Shown: positions 20,621 through 32,181 of the stretch, one piece after another
How positions within the stretch are numbered: position 1 is the first letter of the stretch
How the letters are laid out: the number at the start of each line of letters is the position of its first letter
NCBI GenBank assembly: GCA_905116865.2
Contig: CAJHNH020000552.1
Span: forward strand, 1-64,000
Direction of reading: 5' to 3'
Length of the DNA stretch: 64,000 nt
From: Candidula unifasciata
Taxonomy: Eukaryota; Mollusca; Gastropoda; Stylommatophora; Geomitridae
Notes under the pieces: model-generated
Seen by the model: the letters and a program-made list of their open reading frames with translations, nothing else
Database searches by the model: none
Told to the model about the DNA's origin: nothing
Translations under genes and position numbers: made by a program

Positions 20621-21265
20621 TCAATGATATTCTGTGCACACCACACAGAAACCACATCTCTGCCAGAAGTTAATTTTTTCCCCAGCTTGTCTGCTTCTTG
20701 TCCATGTTTCACATGCATACAGCAATATAGGTTCTACATAGCACTTTAACACTCTGTTCCTCACTGCAAGTGACATTTTCTTAGTAGTGACAATCTTGTG
20801 CATCCTGCTAAAGGCTACTTTTGCAATGGCGATTTTTGTTCTTATTTCTGCAAGGATGTCATGACTGTTCCAAGATAGTTGTATCTATTGACTTGCTTCA
20901 GAAGCTTGTCATTTGCATGCATTTCACACTTTGGTATTTCTATCTTCTTGATGATAACCATAATATCAATTTTTTTTTTTCATTTAGTTTAACTCTAAAC
21001 CTAGTTTCTCACTGTGAACTGTTACTGTGTCCACGAAACACTTCAGATCTTCTTATTTGTCTGCAATTAAAACTGTATCATCTGAATATCTGATATCGTT
21101 GATGTTACATCCTCCCACAATAATCCCCTTTATATCTTTCAGATGTCACATAACATTTTCACGAAATAAGGAAAAAAGATCCAGAGACGTTACACATCCG
21201 TGTCACACACCTGTCTTGATTGGTTGGTACAGACCTATTTCCTTATCAATTCTTATAGCAGCATG
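20621..21265 (-). pseudogene. LINE RT palm and post-RT fragment
   Basis: On the minus strand, right to left: a GV..GCVTSLDLFSLF segment (the QGC..SP.LF box, altered), GIIVGGCNINDIRYSDDTVL (RT catalytic box YSDD), then about 300 bases on, RNRVLKCYVEPILLYACETW. Several frame breaks. The RT part is duplicated at 35840-36030, where the downstream part is missing. Confidence 0.8.
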
Positions 21266-21839
21266 TTGTTTCCAAGATATTAATCAGTATAAGGTCCTTT
21301 CCATCAGTTTGTAGATTTGTAAGCATTTTTATCATGTCAGCATAAAAGCTCATACAAGATGATGAACCTTGAAAATATAATAATCCTAAAGAATCTGTCA
21401 CTTCAGCGTAATGCTGACCACATTACCCACCTAGTGCCAAATGGTCTGTAAAAATATGGGTGCTCTTCCCATATGTTCGATGGGCCTAAAGGCGGAAAAG
21501 GGAAAAAGGGGGATCTGTCACTTTGTTTAGAATATAAAAGATAATTATAATTCTCTTCATTACTAGTGGATAAATTATTCATCATCATCAGATAGCAGAT
21601 CCTTTTCAGAACCTTGCTCCCAATCATGGCTCGCCTCAAAGAAAGTTCATCCTTTCGACCTTCCCTTTGTTATGTACTTTAATCTCCAGGTGCCTCTTGT
21701 GTCCTGCAGCCATCATCATGCTGGTTGTCCCTCTTCTCTTACCTGGAAGATTCTGCACCATTTGATGGTGAGATGATGAACTTTAGCCTTAATCCAGTTT
21801 TTTCAAGTTTTTACACATATCTGGTTTATTTGTATGCTT

Positions 21840-21965
21840 ACTGTTAGTTCCTTGCCTCTCAGGCAGACGCATTCTGACTTCGAAGGAAACACATCTAATT
21901 AGTCGCCTTTTGTGACATGCTTATAGTGGGGGGAGCGGGTCTATTCCCCCCTCCTCATGAACCAG
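21840..21965 (+). repeat. Meta-SINE-like domain, copy 2
   Basis: Contains 'gacttcgaaggaaacacatc', 'attagtcgccttttgtgaca' and 'gcgggtctattcccc'. The first part also matches 8480-8500. The second matches the cores at 920, 49200 (reverse) and 54730. Confidence 0.5.
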
Positions 21966-21984
21966 CCCCGAGTTCCGCACTTGG

Positions 21985-22165
21985 ACAGTGCTGTTTATGT
22001 ATGGTGTCTATCCACTACCTACCATCTTGTGTACTTTCTGTCAACTCTGACACAGATGATCTTCCATGACATGATGTCAAACTGTCCAGCATCTATTTTT
22101 TCGGTCTCCTTCTGCCTCTCCTCCCATCTCCTCTTTCTACAGTCACGATGTACTCTATTGTCAGG
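21985..22165 (-). mobile_element. LINE 3'-terminal coding fragment
   Basis: Nucleotide match to 540-720 ('gtctatccac', 'tgatcttccatgacatgatg', 'gatgtactct'). The reverse strand gives the same LINE tail type, with an SWHG-like motif and an ending resembling DRxLWI. Truncated and out of frame. Confidence 0.5.
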
Positions 22166-22364
22166 TTTCTATATATTCTAGGTCACAACAAAACAGGTTG
22201 GCCAGTTTACTTCTTCCACTTCCCTTCCCTGACGTTTCCAGAAATTGCTAAGTTATGAGGTTGGTTAACTTCACTGCAATCAAGACACTGTAGGTGCTCA
22301 GATTTCGCTTTCAGCTTATAAATCAGTGTAAAAGTAAAAGACCCTTTTGCACGCCAGGTGTGTA

Positions 22365-22567
22365 TAGCTAGACCTATATTTTATAGACCAGTCAGCACTT
22401 GGTAAGTGATGACGTCAACATCACGCCAGCCGCCTTTACTTTCCAACACTGTACCTGGTATCCAGTCAAGACTGGGTCAACATAGGAGCCAAGGTCATTT
22501 TTTAAAAAAGGCATTGCCAGAATCCGAACCCATGACCTTCCGATCCACAGCTACACCACGGCAGCTC
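22365..22567 (-). mobile_element. tRNA-derived SINE
   Basis: The reverse complement begins GGGAGCTGCCGTGGTGTAGC (A-box) and continues to GGGTTCGGATTCTGG, a good pol III B-box. The 3' body ends in 'cactgactggtctataaaatata'-type sequence. Related copies: 29935-30165, 41553-41770, 4287-4445 and the partial copy 36050-36160. A true tRNA is ruled out because the acceptor stem is not complementary and the unit continues for 200 bases. Confidence 0.8.
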
Positions 22568-22612
22568 CCATACTTCAGTGCCCCGCCGTTAATAGTGCTA
22601 GTCCTATGTTGA

Positions 22613-23035
22613 TTGGCTCTGTGCCTCTTAACTTGGCTGTACCGATCTTTGCTTCAAATTTGCGCATCAGTGATGCGGACACAATGCTCGCCAAAGTTCT
22701 CTGTTCGTCCTAGCTCTCTAATGGCACTATCAATGTTGGCTCAATACGTAGCATGGTCATTATTAATGGTGCATATTATTATGAGGCTGGATCAACCTCT
22801 AAGAACAATACTGGTTGATCGTAAAATATTGGCTGAAATATAAATTATATTTACTCTTCAATCTTCTGGGTGGTGAGCCACTGTATAACAAAGTGGATGT
22901 GGTGAAGGCTCAATGGGATCAAATGGACAATGCAGAAGAACAGATAACGAATCCATACACTGAGATACTAATTTAATGGGTTGGTGGAGGGGGTGCATGT
23001 AGAGGTTTTGGAAGATATTCAACATAGTCAGGTTG
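22613..23035. other. Duplicated unassigned segment with a short conserved ORF
   Basis: Nearly identical to 36199-36613. The plus strand from about 22864 encodes LGGEPLYNKVDVVKAQWDQM and an ITNPYTEIL segment, interrupted here by TAA; copy 2 (36437-36613) is open to GRYST-stop. The minus strand of the left part is also open. No family recognised. It could be an old exon or transposon fragment. Confidence 0.35.
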
Positions 23036-23306
23036 CAACTGATACTATTTGCATGCTAACTCTTTGTTGGCTACTGAAGAAGGGGATGGAGTATGTATGG
23101 GAATTCCTGAGTACAGTGAAGTCACATCTTGATTGATTGATTCATTCACTTACTCTTTTCTCTTTTATTGATTTTATGAACTTCTTAATTGCCATTTGTG
23201 ATGTAATAAAACCATGTGTGTCAAGTACTTTTATGTTATACAACCACATCACATAGACTACAAGATTTGGTAGGGAATCCATAGGCCTTTCCTGGGACAG
23301 TACCAT

Positions 23307-23877
23307 TGTAATATGCTCTTCTAGGGGTATGTGTTAATTTGCATTGCTTTCAGACGAACAGTGAGTTGAAACGACACAGCATGAACGAATATTGAGTTTG
23401 CTTTTATTCGTTGAATCGCCAGTTATCGCACACATATATTCACGCTTCCTTGTGCTCATCTTGCTTGGCTGAATCTAGCGACCTGGTCGGACTTCCCACA
23501 CACTACAGGAATTCATCAGCGTCTCTCAAACCATCCATCTATCTTTCACGAACTCTGGTATCTGACATTACGACGTGTGGAAAAAAACATTCAGTCCTCC
23601 TATTGAAATATAACGCTCGCTGTACAAATCATTTATTCGTCTCAAGCGTCCACTCATGCGTCCTCTCTCAGTCAGGGCCGAACTTCAACTGTCTTACTTC
23701 TGTCTCCCGGTTTACCTCTTCTGTTCACCTCATGCTTTTCTTGTGTCCCTCACTTCGTTCACCATGAGACACACGAAACCAACTTCTCCTGTTTTTCTCT
23801 TCTCTCACGGGTCCTACGACCCTTTTTCTCCCCATCGAGAACTCTCTGGGATTTCCCCGGGAATTCACAACATTACA
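23307..23877. mobile_element. Solo LTR with 5-bp TSD
   Basis: 571 bp beginning TGTAATATGC and ending AACATTACA, so the ends form the inverted pair TGTAAT/ATTACA. It is flanked by ACCAT on both sides (23302-23306 and 23878-23882). In the paralogous copy the site is empty, with ACCAT once at 36885-36889. No internal coding sequence. This is an LTR left by LTR-LTR recombination, unrelated in sequence to the LTR at 16311. Confidence 0.9.
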
Positions 23878-23882
23878 ACCAT

Positions 23883-24020
23883 ATTATAGGGTGTTAGGGC
23901 TAGTGTTCAATAAATAGCGACTACTACTAAGCCTTTCCCTAACCTTCCTATACTATGAGATGTTCTGGGTATTTCCCTACCAGATCTCGAAGCCAACGTG
24001 ATGTGGTTGTATTAAAATAA
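23883..24020. repeat. Dispersed repeat R3, copy 1
   Basis: Shared words 'gctagtgttcaataaatagcg', 'ctatgagatgttctgg' and 'ttccctaccagatctcgaag' recur at 36890-37030 (segmental copy) and, diverged, at 51365-51497. No coding content was seen. Confidence 0.65.
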
Positions 24021-24299
24021 AGAACCCATGCCACTATAATGAAGTTTAAACATTTATATTCTTTTGATTTAAAAAAATAATAGTGTTGTTGATGCCAGTA
24101 CGTTCTATGTTAATGTTCTCTATAATCTAAAGACAGAATATGATAAGCTAAAACTGCTTTTATAAAAAGAAGAGCATTTTATGCAGTAAATCCATGCCAC
24201 TGGAGGTAAGGAAAAAAAGAGTACTTGCATGCTACATAGAGCTGGTTTGAACATTACTTTACTTAGTTGTGTGGCATTGTTCCATTCGAGTCCTCTGTC

Positions 24300-24612
24300 A
24301 GTTCGGGACTACTGTTCTTCCCGGTAAACCCTGGGTCGTGTTGGTGGTCTGATTGCCTGCTTCTTGGCCTCCCATGCCTGCCGTGGTGGCCAATGCTCTC
24401 CCATCCTGCATACATGTCCAAGCCATTGTAACTGTGGCTGATTCACTTAGATTGTAAAGCCTGGGTTTCAAGATCATGATGTATTGTGGTTGCGAACTTT
24501 GTCACATGGACCAGCTTTCTCAGATACCTCATTTCTGAGGCCTGAAGCTGGCTTCTGTGAGCTGTTGTCATTGCTCATGACTCATTCCCATACGTCAGAA
24601 CTGGCACGTAGG
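24300..24612 (-). pseudogene. LINE post-RT fragment
   Basis: On the minus strand: VLTYGNES (altered LLYGSESW), SQLQASEMRYLRKLV, then LQWLGHVCRM and a basic tail. One stop follows GNES. It abuts, tail to tail, the plus-strand LINE at 24625. The same pair recurs at 37360-37930. Confidence 0.75.
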
Positions 24613-24624
24613 TAGATGGTTTTA

Positions 24625-24870
24625 TTATATGTCTGTGAATCCTGGATAAATAACCAACAAGCCAAAAGCTTTCTTGAGGCCATGGAAATGTGGTTTTACA
24701 TTTTATAGAAGAATTCTTCAGACCGCCAAAAAGAGCAATCCAGATGTTTTGAAAGAAGTGAGACCTCAAAGACAAATTATCACAGACATCAGAAAGAAAC
24801 AGCCATCAATTTTTAGTCATATTATAAGAAGGGCCACTAGAAATTCTAGTGTGAAAAATTAAAGACAATG
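24625..24870 (+). pseudogene. LINE post-RT fragment
   Basis: YVCESWINNQQAKSFLEAME in one frame, then after a frameshift CGFTFYRRILQTAKKSNPDV and QRQIITDIRKKQPSIFSHII. The pattern 'EMW.YRRIL ... R.I...I..RQ..F..H..R' is typical of a LINE C-terminus. Duplicated at 37700-37930. Confidence 0.75.
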
Positions 24871-24952
24871 TGAGAAGATTACTAACAGCTTTTTGTCATG
24901 ACATGGAAAGTTGTCAGCACACTAACTGATAAATGCATTTGATGGTCACAGT

Positions 24953-25384
24953 TTGGGGAGAGTCAATGTTACTGACAGTTTAGTGCAGCCATTACTTGCT
25001 AGGTTGTATCAAAAGCTAAATATTGAACCAGAAGAGTTTGTGAACATTGATAATGATGTTTTCACCAGTGCCCCTCTTTCAAGCAGTGATATTCTAGGGC
25101 TATGTTTGCCGACCACTCAACCAACAGACCATCTGAGCCCTGACTCGGATGATGAGAATGACTGTGGGCTGCAAACACAACCTGTATCACAGTCAGATGT
25201 TTTGGTACACATGGACAAAAGTAACACTTACATGATGCAGACTGGGAGCCTCCAAAAAGTAAAGCAAAATCATATATTTTTCTTTAATTATTTCAGAATT
25301 TTCAAATGGTTGTGTTATAATGTAATACCTTCTAAAGTGATTAAATATTATAACATTTCTGATATTGTATGGCTATTTATTTAA
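24953..25384 (+). other. Unidentified ORF, 143 codons, duplicated in decayed form
   Basis: It starts at a GTG-like or non-ATG position, so the true start is unknown. It contains an acidic low-complexity LSPDSDDENDCG segment and a C-terminal hydrophobic run. A diverged, frame-broken copy lies at 38030-38320. Shortly downstream (25407-25490) the sequence 'gtctggataagcagaagtcc' is followed by the inverted-like 'tatccagactcgactgtg', resembling a pogo/Tigger-type terminal repeat. I infer a possible transposase C-terminus but cannot support a family. Confidence 0.3.
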
Positions 25385-25985
25385 CTTATCATGTTTCTTA
25401 ACTGGGCTGTCTGGATAAGCAGAAGTCCTGATAAGTGGAACAATTTTCTAAGGCCCTTATGACCTCTACGTATCCAGACTCGACTGTGCTTACCACCTGT
25501 GAAATGAAATGCTTGATAAATGATGTGAACAAAACCAAAAGAGGTCATGTGAGAAAAAAGGCATTTGAAGAAGTACTGAAACAATATCCATCAGTAAATT
25601 TATTGATACACAAAGACTGAAATTTGTCCAACATTGCCGGAGATGACAGCCTACAATAAGAAAATGGAAACACCAAGAAGCAGAAGGATACCTAGAAGAA
25701 AGTCACTGACTGTAGTATATTAGTTAAAAATCCATTTAATTTTTAGGGCGTGTCTGCTCTATATTCTTAATCATTTGTAGCCTTCTTTTTTCTTTGTATG
25801 CCGCCCAAGGACTTTATAGAAGGAAAAGAAAAACAATTTACGCAACTGAACCAGCAGTGTAACGCTACCTGATATAGGTAATCTGATATGGATTTGTAAC
25901 TTATTTAGTACTACTGACAACTTAAATCTGAAAAAGATCACAGCACAACAAGCATCCGAGCGCGCCTTGGCTCTGCTACCTCAAC
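25385..25985. other. Duplicated non-coding stretch with terminal-repeat-like sequence
   Basis: Matches 38520-38860. It includes 'gctgtctggataagcagaag' and 'cgtatccagactcg', then a LINE-like basic fragment (TPR.RRxPR) around 25660-25700. Nothing else is recognised up to 25985. Confidence 0.4.
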
Positions 25986-25999
25986 ATCATCATTATAAA

Positions 26000-26560
26000 C
26001 CACTTCTGCCGTTAAGCATCGTGGGGAGGAATAATTTGCGATCCAGTGCACGTTGGCTGTCACTGGCTATTGTCATGCCGTGAAGGCGTAGAGTGACTTT
26101 AATATTGTCGATTCATGTTTTCCACAGCCGTCCTCTTGCTCTTGTAGTTAATCTTCTCAGATGTAGTGCTTATGATAGTATTTGATTTTGCTGCATTCTA
26201 ACGAGGTGGCCAAACCACTTGATCTGCTGTTTCTCGGTGAATCTTGTACAAGGTGTCGTTCCCACAATTTGCCTGATAGTTTATTATTCACTCGATCTCG
26301 TATGGTTAGGTTGGCTGCTTTTCTCAATCACCTCATCTCGCAGGTGGTAATTTTGCGTATATGGGCTTTAGATAGTGTCCATGTTTGGCACTGGTAGCTT
26401 AATGTCAGAATGAATAGGCTTTTAATAATCTGTCTCTTTGCCCTCATAGTTATGCTTGGATGTCTTAATAATGGTGCAGTTTTTGTTCTTCAGTGTAGAA
26501 CAAGCACTGGTCGTCAGCAAACAGTAGTTTGTTTAATGTGGGTGAATCGATTACTTCTCC
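26000..26560 (-). pseudogene. LINE post-RT fragment
   Basis: The minus strand gives TEKQQIKWFGHLVRMQQNQI followed by a GRLWKT-type basic tail. Upstream is a diverged cysteine-containing segment equivalent to LCYQCQTW. Frames are broken. Same family as 1401-1751 and 27230-28010. Confidence 0.7.
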
Positions 26561-26599
26561 TGATGTGTGTACTTCCTCGAGATTATAAAGGTCTATTAA

Positions 26600-26890
26600 C
26601 CTCTGTTAAGCTGCAATGCCTAGCGGTACAAAACAGATTAAGATGGCGTACAATAGGCAATAAGAAAACAGGAGGACAGCATAACTATAATGTCTTTGCA
26701 TTGGAACCCACAGGGGCATAGGAATAAAGGAAGGCCAAAAAATACACAGAGAAGAGAGCTGGAGAATGAGGTTAGAAAGATTGGGAAGACATGGGGAGAG
26801 CTCCATGCAATGGCGAAGGATAGAATGAGTTGGTTGAGGGCCTATGCTCCATTGGGGGATAGAAAGGCAGAAGAAGACAATAAGTGTAAT
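26600..26890 (+). pseudogene. LINE C-terminal tail, different family
   Basis: LRWRTIGN, then after a frameshift LHWNPQGHRNKGRPKNTQRR, KIGKTWGELHAMAKDRMSWL and an AYAPLG end. This matches the W.P.G.R.RGRP..TWRR / W..L..+A.DR..W tail common to a widespread animal LINE group. It directly adjoins the opposite-strand LINE at 26560. Confidence 0.75.
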
Positions 26891-27229
26891 GCTGGTTCAG
26901 ACACTCACAAGTAAATTCAAAGTCGTTTCGGTCTACAGGTTACTGCTATTGGGATATGCAGTGTTAGGTCTTCATATAAACTAGGCCATGAAATGTAAAC
27001 TAGCATGGCCTTTTCCCCTTTGTTTTCAGCTGTCCTTTCTACACACACAAACACTAAAACCAACAGTATGTTTTTCTCTTCAAAGTACTGTATTGAGGTA
27101 GACAGAGTAGTAGAAATCAGTGAATGATGGGACAGAAGACATTTTTGTTTTTAAAGAAAAAATCAAAATTTGTAAATCAGCTAACACCAGCAAAGGGGAC
27201 AACATCAGAGAATTTCGAATTTTTTTTCC

Positions 27230-28010
27230 GCTGATGACCAAGCAATCATAGCACCAATAGTACAACTACAAGAACAAATTAATAAGACTCCACTCAGAAG
27301 GTGACAACTCTGATTTGAAGATTAACGTAGACAACAGAAGTGTTGACATTCTCCAGAACAGGAAGAAAACCCAATATCAAAATTGATGAATACCAGTTAT
27401 AGCAGGTGAAGGTCGACATATCTGGAGAGCATTTATTTTTTAAAAGATGGAAGAATCAATAAAGAAATCCAACAAAGTCAATCAGGTTTTGTTTTAGGCA
27501 AAATGGCACCAATTTAAAAATGAATGCACGTGAATCTAAACACTAAAAGAGCACTGTTCAACGCAATATTCTTACCAAAACTATGTTATCAGTGTCAAAC
27601 ATTAACACTGTCTTCAAAAGATGGAAGGAAAATAGTCACAACAGAAATGAAATGTTTACGTACTATGCAAGGTGCAACGAACTTTGAAACGATGGTATCA
27701 GCAGGAGAGTTGGCTCAAAACTAATACTGAACTGTATCAGTATTCAACAGATCAAATGGGTTGGCCATGTCACGAGATTGGCACCAGACGGGGTACTACA
27801 GAGATCAATGTTATACAGATCATATAGCGGTAACATAGCTAGAGGTCAACCACGCAGAACATGGACTGCAGAAATATCAGAGACACTGAAAAACGTATAC
27901 GAAGCGAACAGAAGGGCCCGTTTCAGTATCTCTTCCTGCTCTGACGCTGCTAGGCATTCCAGGCGAGAAAAGAAGAAGAAAAAGTGTGAAAAGACTACGT
28001 GGTGATTTGT
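27230..28010 (+). pseudogene. LINE RT-to-C-terminus fragment
   Basis: FPADDQAIIAP is the RT catalytic box with the aromatic lost. Then come a degenerate thumb, FNAIFLPKLCYQCQTLTL, RKIVTTEMKCLRTMQGAT, and QQIKWVGHVTRLAPDGVLQ with a GQPRRTW tail. At least three frame changes. This is the longest member of the family also seen at 1401, 26000 and 55790. Confidence 0.8.
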
Positions 28011-28890
28011 TAGTTAGCTGTGTATCCTTTACAGTTTACAGGATGTCGCAGAACCAAACCCAGCATTATTTGGCTGTTGTGGGTTTTCTAGGCAAATTTT
28101 ACATTCAGTCGTTTACTATTGCTTATGAATGGTCAGCTCTCGGTACCAACAGTCTACAACTGAGATCGAACCCGGCACCCCACCATGACTAAACGCGTTC
28201 GCAACGCCCAAGCAACAGACGTGGTGAGGTATAGAGGAGGCAAATGTGACTAAAAGGGAGCTATGTTTGATTCAGAATAACCAGGGAAGAATAGAGAATG
28301 AGAGATCCGAATGAACAGTTCACGGAATTATAGAGAAGAAGATGTAAAAGACAGCAGCAGATAGTATGCACAGAAAGGACACAGGAGATAAATAAAGGAT
28401 ATAAAGACGAATAAAAGGGACACACACGCTAAACAATTATTTGCATTGACAGGAACAATAGTGATTTAAAAAAAAAAAAAAAAGAGGGACCAGGATTAAC
28501 TGGCAAATTAAATAAACATTATTTGGTATACAAATAAATTGTTACCAGGATATACGGAGATGCATTCCAAGCGCCCCCCACCCCCCTTTTCCCCTCTTTT
28601 CATTTTTATTTTCCAAAGCCCTATAAACAACAAGTAAATAGAACTGGATGCAAAAACAAGCTGGAAAAGTGTACATGCAGCTAAACGGTGATTGAAGGGA
28701 ATTCATAAAAATCCCTATAATACCAGACCCCGTTCAGTTTTCCGTTATGTCAGTCTGTAGTTGTCATTACTGTTATTTTTGGGGGTCTTATAATAAAGAG
28801 ATTTTGTTTTATAAATGAATGATTAGACCAGTGATGACGTCTTAAAATAAATTAGCGCATAAAGAGAACATATTACCTGCATCAGAAGGG
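28011..28890. other. No recognisable gene
   Basis: I see only an A-run at 28466-28484, a C-rich tract at 28573-28592 and unassigned sequence. No ORF of known family, RNA gene or terminal repeat. Confidence 0.5.
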
Positions 28891-29930
28891 GACACAAATA
28901 TACGCACGGTGGGAAGAAGAAAACCTGAGTATGTCATGACAGTGAAACTGTTGAATGGGAAGAGAGGCAGATGTTTGAGTTTGGCATCTTCACATGGAAA
29001 ACATCTGTCTTATCGTAGTCTTGGTTGAGGTTTCAGCTACACGTCAGTCAGGTTTCCCCATGCTTGCTCTGTTCCTGTGCCGATGCAAATCAAATAAAAT
29101 GTTCCCCACTGTCTCGTTTGAAAAAACTAGTGAGCAAACAATTAGTCCCTGAACAATCCAGAAATATGCACACGCAGAACATGCAGATGGCAGTTGCTAG
29201 AGGCGCCAAACCCAACAGTCGCCACCAGAAATGCAATTTGTCGTTGATGGAAGTAGGAGGGAACGATAAGTTGGCTATACATACGTAGAATTATTACATA
29301 AGCTATTTCACCAGATCACACGTAAATCAGCTACTGGCTATATTGAATACGACGATTCAACCGCTGTACAAATGAAAGGCATTTCATATGGGAGACAAAG
29401 CACAGCTCACAGTGCTGCACAAAACTCAGTAGCTCCGGCAGCGAAACCGTAAACTTCCGTCCACATGTGGAAACTGCATTAGCAAAGCGCTATCGGAAAT
29501 GAAAATAACTTCAGAGCCTGACACTCTGCCATGTCTATCCTCAAATTTAGACCGAAAGCGGGAACTTATGTGTATACATCTGGCTCGAGTTTTTAATTAA
29601 AAGCTCGAGCAGGGCGTGGTCTCATAAAGGATTAGCCACGAACGGGCTAATAGCTCTCGTGGGACACGGATTAGCAGTCGACGAGGCAGATCAGGTAATC
29701 TCAATTCCAACGTCGTAGCAAATGGGCCACCCCATGGTTGTTCTGTTCCTGTGTCAGCGATAACCACGCAGAACATCTGCATCTGTCGCTTGTGAGACAT
29801 ATTTTATAGACTAGTCTCAGCAGAGCAACTAGCGCACATATAAGTTGAATGCATAAGGCAGCCGTAAAAATAATAACAATGACCGTTATGTTTACTCCCC
29901 CCGCCCCGCCCATTTTTCATTATGCGTATT
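28890..29930. repeat. Duplicated repeat block (pairs with 39885-40870)
   Basis: Long shared words, for example 'gaagaagaaaacctgagtat', 'ctgtcttatcgtagtcttgg' and 'cgccaccagaaatgcaattt', align this block with 39885-40870. Part of it (29640-29800, minus strand) is a dispersed element also found at 40600-40790 (-) and 56440-56555 (+), with the core 'ggtacaggagcggagcaact' in the last copy. No gene seen. Confidence 0.7.
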
Positions 29931-29934
29931 AGAC

Positions 29935-30600
29935 ATAGAGCGCTAAACCTATATTTTATAGACTAATCGGCGCTCTGTGGGTGACGCGGGTAACCTCACG
30001 TCGGCCGCCTTTCCTTCCCAGGACTTTAGCCGTACCCATTTAAGGCTGGGTCGATCTATGAGCTAAATGTCATTTTCTTCTTTAAAATCCGGCTCTGTCA
30101 CGGCCTGAATCCACGACTTCGGATTCCCCAGGCGAGCGTCTAGCGGATATACCAGGGTGCTCCCGATGACAGTTGTGCCTACATATAAAATTGACCCCCT
30201 GCCCCCCCCCCCCTCTCCCGTCTCTTCCTTCAACCAACCCTGTGGCTAGGGAAATTAAAATCAAACAATAAACCAAACATATGTCGTCCTGTCCTATGTA
30301 GGCTTCATTTCGGCAGTAACTGGGCAGCCAGTTCTTCTTCTTCTTTTTCTGTTCCCTCTTCTTCTTCTTCCTAAAGTCTACACCGTTTGGCAGTTCATCG
30401 CAGTACAAAATTCATAACCTTTACCTGTAATGGCGATTTCGAAGTTTTGCTGCGTCAAGAACCGATATCACTGCATTAGGAACATTTCAGCACACGCTAA
30501 GTCCCCATCTTCAGCATCCAAAGAAGAGTTCCATTTTCGAAGGTACCAGTGGCAGTTTGATTATAGGCGTATGTCCGTCTTGCCTTTCTATGAATGTTAG
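29935..30600. repeat. Composite P repeat, copy B (empty for hAT)
   Basis: Contains the minus-strand SINE (29935-30165) and the right part ending 'ccgtcttgcctttc'. CGCAGTAC occurs once at 30399-30406, the pre-insertion state of the hAT site at 4702-5938. It lacks the Jockey-like LINE that separates copy A from the next LINE. Confidence 0.75.
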
Positions 30601-30604
30601 ACAA

Positions 30605-31520
30605 GAGGCCAACCAATAAAGTTATAAAGAGATGGAATTGGAAACATTGATACATATCAATCATATCATAACCCTTGACCCATTAGGGTCATGGAGTTGC
30701 ATTGATTGATTGATGGAAGCACTAGCACATAAAACCCGCCATCTTTCTCTTCTTTCACTTGATGAATAAGTGTATGATAACTTAGTCCTGTCCATTTCTT
30801 GATGTTGTCATTCTAGTTTCTTCTTTGCCCTCCTCTTCTTTGACTACCCCCCAGTGTTCTTTAAAGTACAGTTTTTGCAATTGAATCATGTCTCACTATG
30901 TGCCCAAACCAAGCTAGCTTGTGACGTTTCACCACCGCCAAAAGAGGCTCCTGATGTCTCGCAAATTTGTATAATTTATCTCTGAAATATTTATTAGTTT
31001 TGTGTTCTAAATAACTAATTTGTAAAATGTGCCTGTAGTATTTACATTTGAAAGCCTGAATCCTCCTTTCCATTTCCACGTTGAGAGTCCAACTCTCACA
31101 TCCCTATAAGAAAATAGACAACACCAGTGATTTGTAATTATTGACCTTGACTGTGATGCTGATTTTGCTTTTCCACATCGTATTCAGCTGCGACATTGTG
31201 GCTGTTGCCATATCAAGTCTTGTCTTGATCTTTTTGGTACAGCTGCCATCATTGCATATATGGGAGCTAAGGCATTTTTTATAGGTGTCAACTTTTTCTA
31301 TTTTTTCCCCTTTTTATCTGAATGTTGGTACCTACTTGATTATTGTGACTGTTTACCGGATTCTTGCTTTTCTCGGCATTAGTTTCCATGCCATATTTAC
31401 GACAGACTGTCTTTAATTTTGTAGTAAGTTCTTGGAGTTCTGATTCTGAATCAGACATGAGATCTATGTCGTCTGCAAAATGTAAATTACACAGTTGTCT
31501 TCCAAAAGAGATGGGTGGAT
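30605..31520 (-). pseudogene. RTE-like LINE 3' half, uninterrupted paralogue
   Basis: Read on the minus strand: SFGRQLCNL, HFADDIDLMSDSESELQELT, the KYGM..NAEKS helix, then YYRHILQISYLEHKTN, LAWFGHIVRHDSIAKTVL and the C-terminal DN..EW-like end. It is the undisrupted counterpart of the LINE split between 7455-8052 and 17068-17330; the LTR insertion point corresponds to 31238-31260. Frameshifts remain, so no protein is made. Confidence 0.85.
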
Positions 31521-31635
31521 GCAGTTTAAAAAAACATTAAAGAAATGTAAAATTACACGTAACTCCCTTCTGTGATGCTTGGCAGCTTTTTCAGTAGGTC
31601 AGAAGAATAAAGAAGCATCTCCTAAATTTGACTTG

Positions 31636-31851
31636 CCGGCTCGCTGGCGTAGTTGGCTAAACCTGACTTTGTGGCGACCAGGTGAGGAACTCCTTGTGGT
31701 CTTGGCTCATGCCTGGGGGTAGGCAGAAAAGCCACCTTTTTCCCAAAATTATGGTATGTATCATGGAATTAAGGCCGAAGGGTTGCGATATCCATAGTAC
31801 CGAGCCAAAGGGTTAAGAACTCATGGTTTCTGGATATTTAAAAAATAAAAT
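31636..31851 (+). mobile_element. tRNA-derived SINE, paralogue of 17707-17923
   Basis: Same A-box ('tggcgtagttgg'), body, tail and flanking AAAT(G/T)TGACTTG duplications. Shared insertion dates the SINE before the segmental duplication. Confidence 0.85.
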
Positions 31852-31976
31852 AAATGTGACTTGGTCATTGGCGCTAGCATTCTGTACCTGATTTGCCTTG
31901 TGAGGCTGAACAATTCCTGTACTTTATGTATTTAATATTTGTGAAGTGATAAACTTGTATTTATGATTTCTTTCAG

Positions 31977-32181
31977 ACATACATCTCAGTTGCCCGGATT
32001 GTTCTTTACATTCTCTACTAGAACATTCACAAATGGAGAAATTTTAACTGCAGCAAGGTTTAAGCTCCTGACAGAAGAACTATCTAATATACTGTATGAG
32101 CAATGGAGTCGCAGTAAGACAGTTGATACTGCAAGTTGCAGCAGTGATCACAAAATGACAGGAAACAATCATGTAGAGTAA
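31977..32181 (+). other. Candidate exon upstream of ZNF2
   Basis: Preceded by acceptor TTTATGATTTCTTTCAG and open for 67 codons; a donor-like GTAAGA lies at 32114. Encodes TSQLPGLFFTFSTRTFTNGE and LTEELSNILYEQW. No domain recognised. Compared with 18049-18243 it lacks that copy's early TAG. If the donor is used the exon is 137 bases. Confidence 0.35.

Noticed and set aside
29025..29288. 87-codon plus ORF
   Set aside because: Its segmental copy at 40060-40290 is broken by indels and no family is recognised; treated as repeat sequence.
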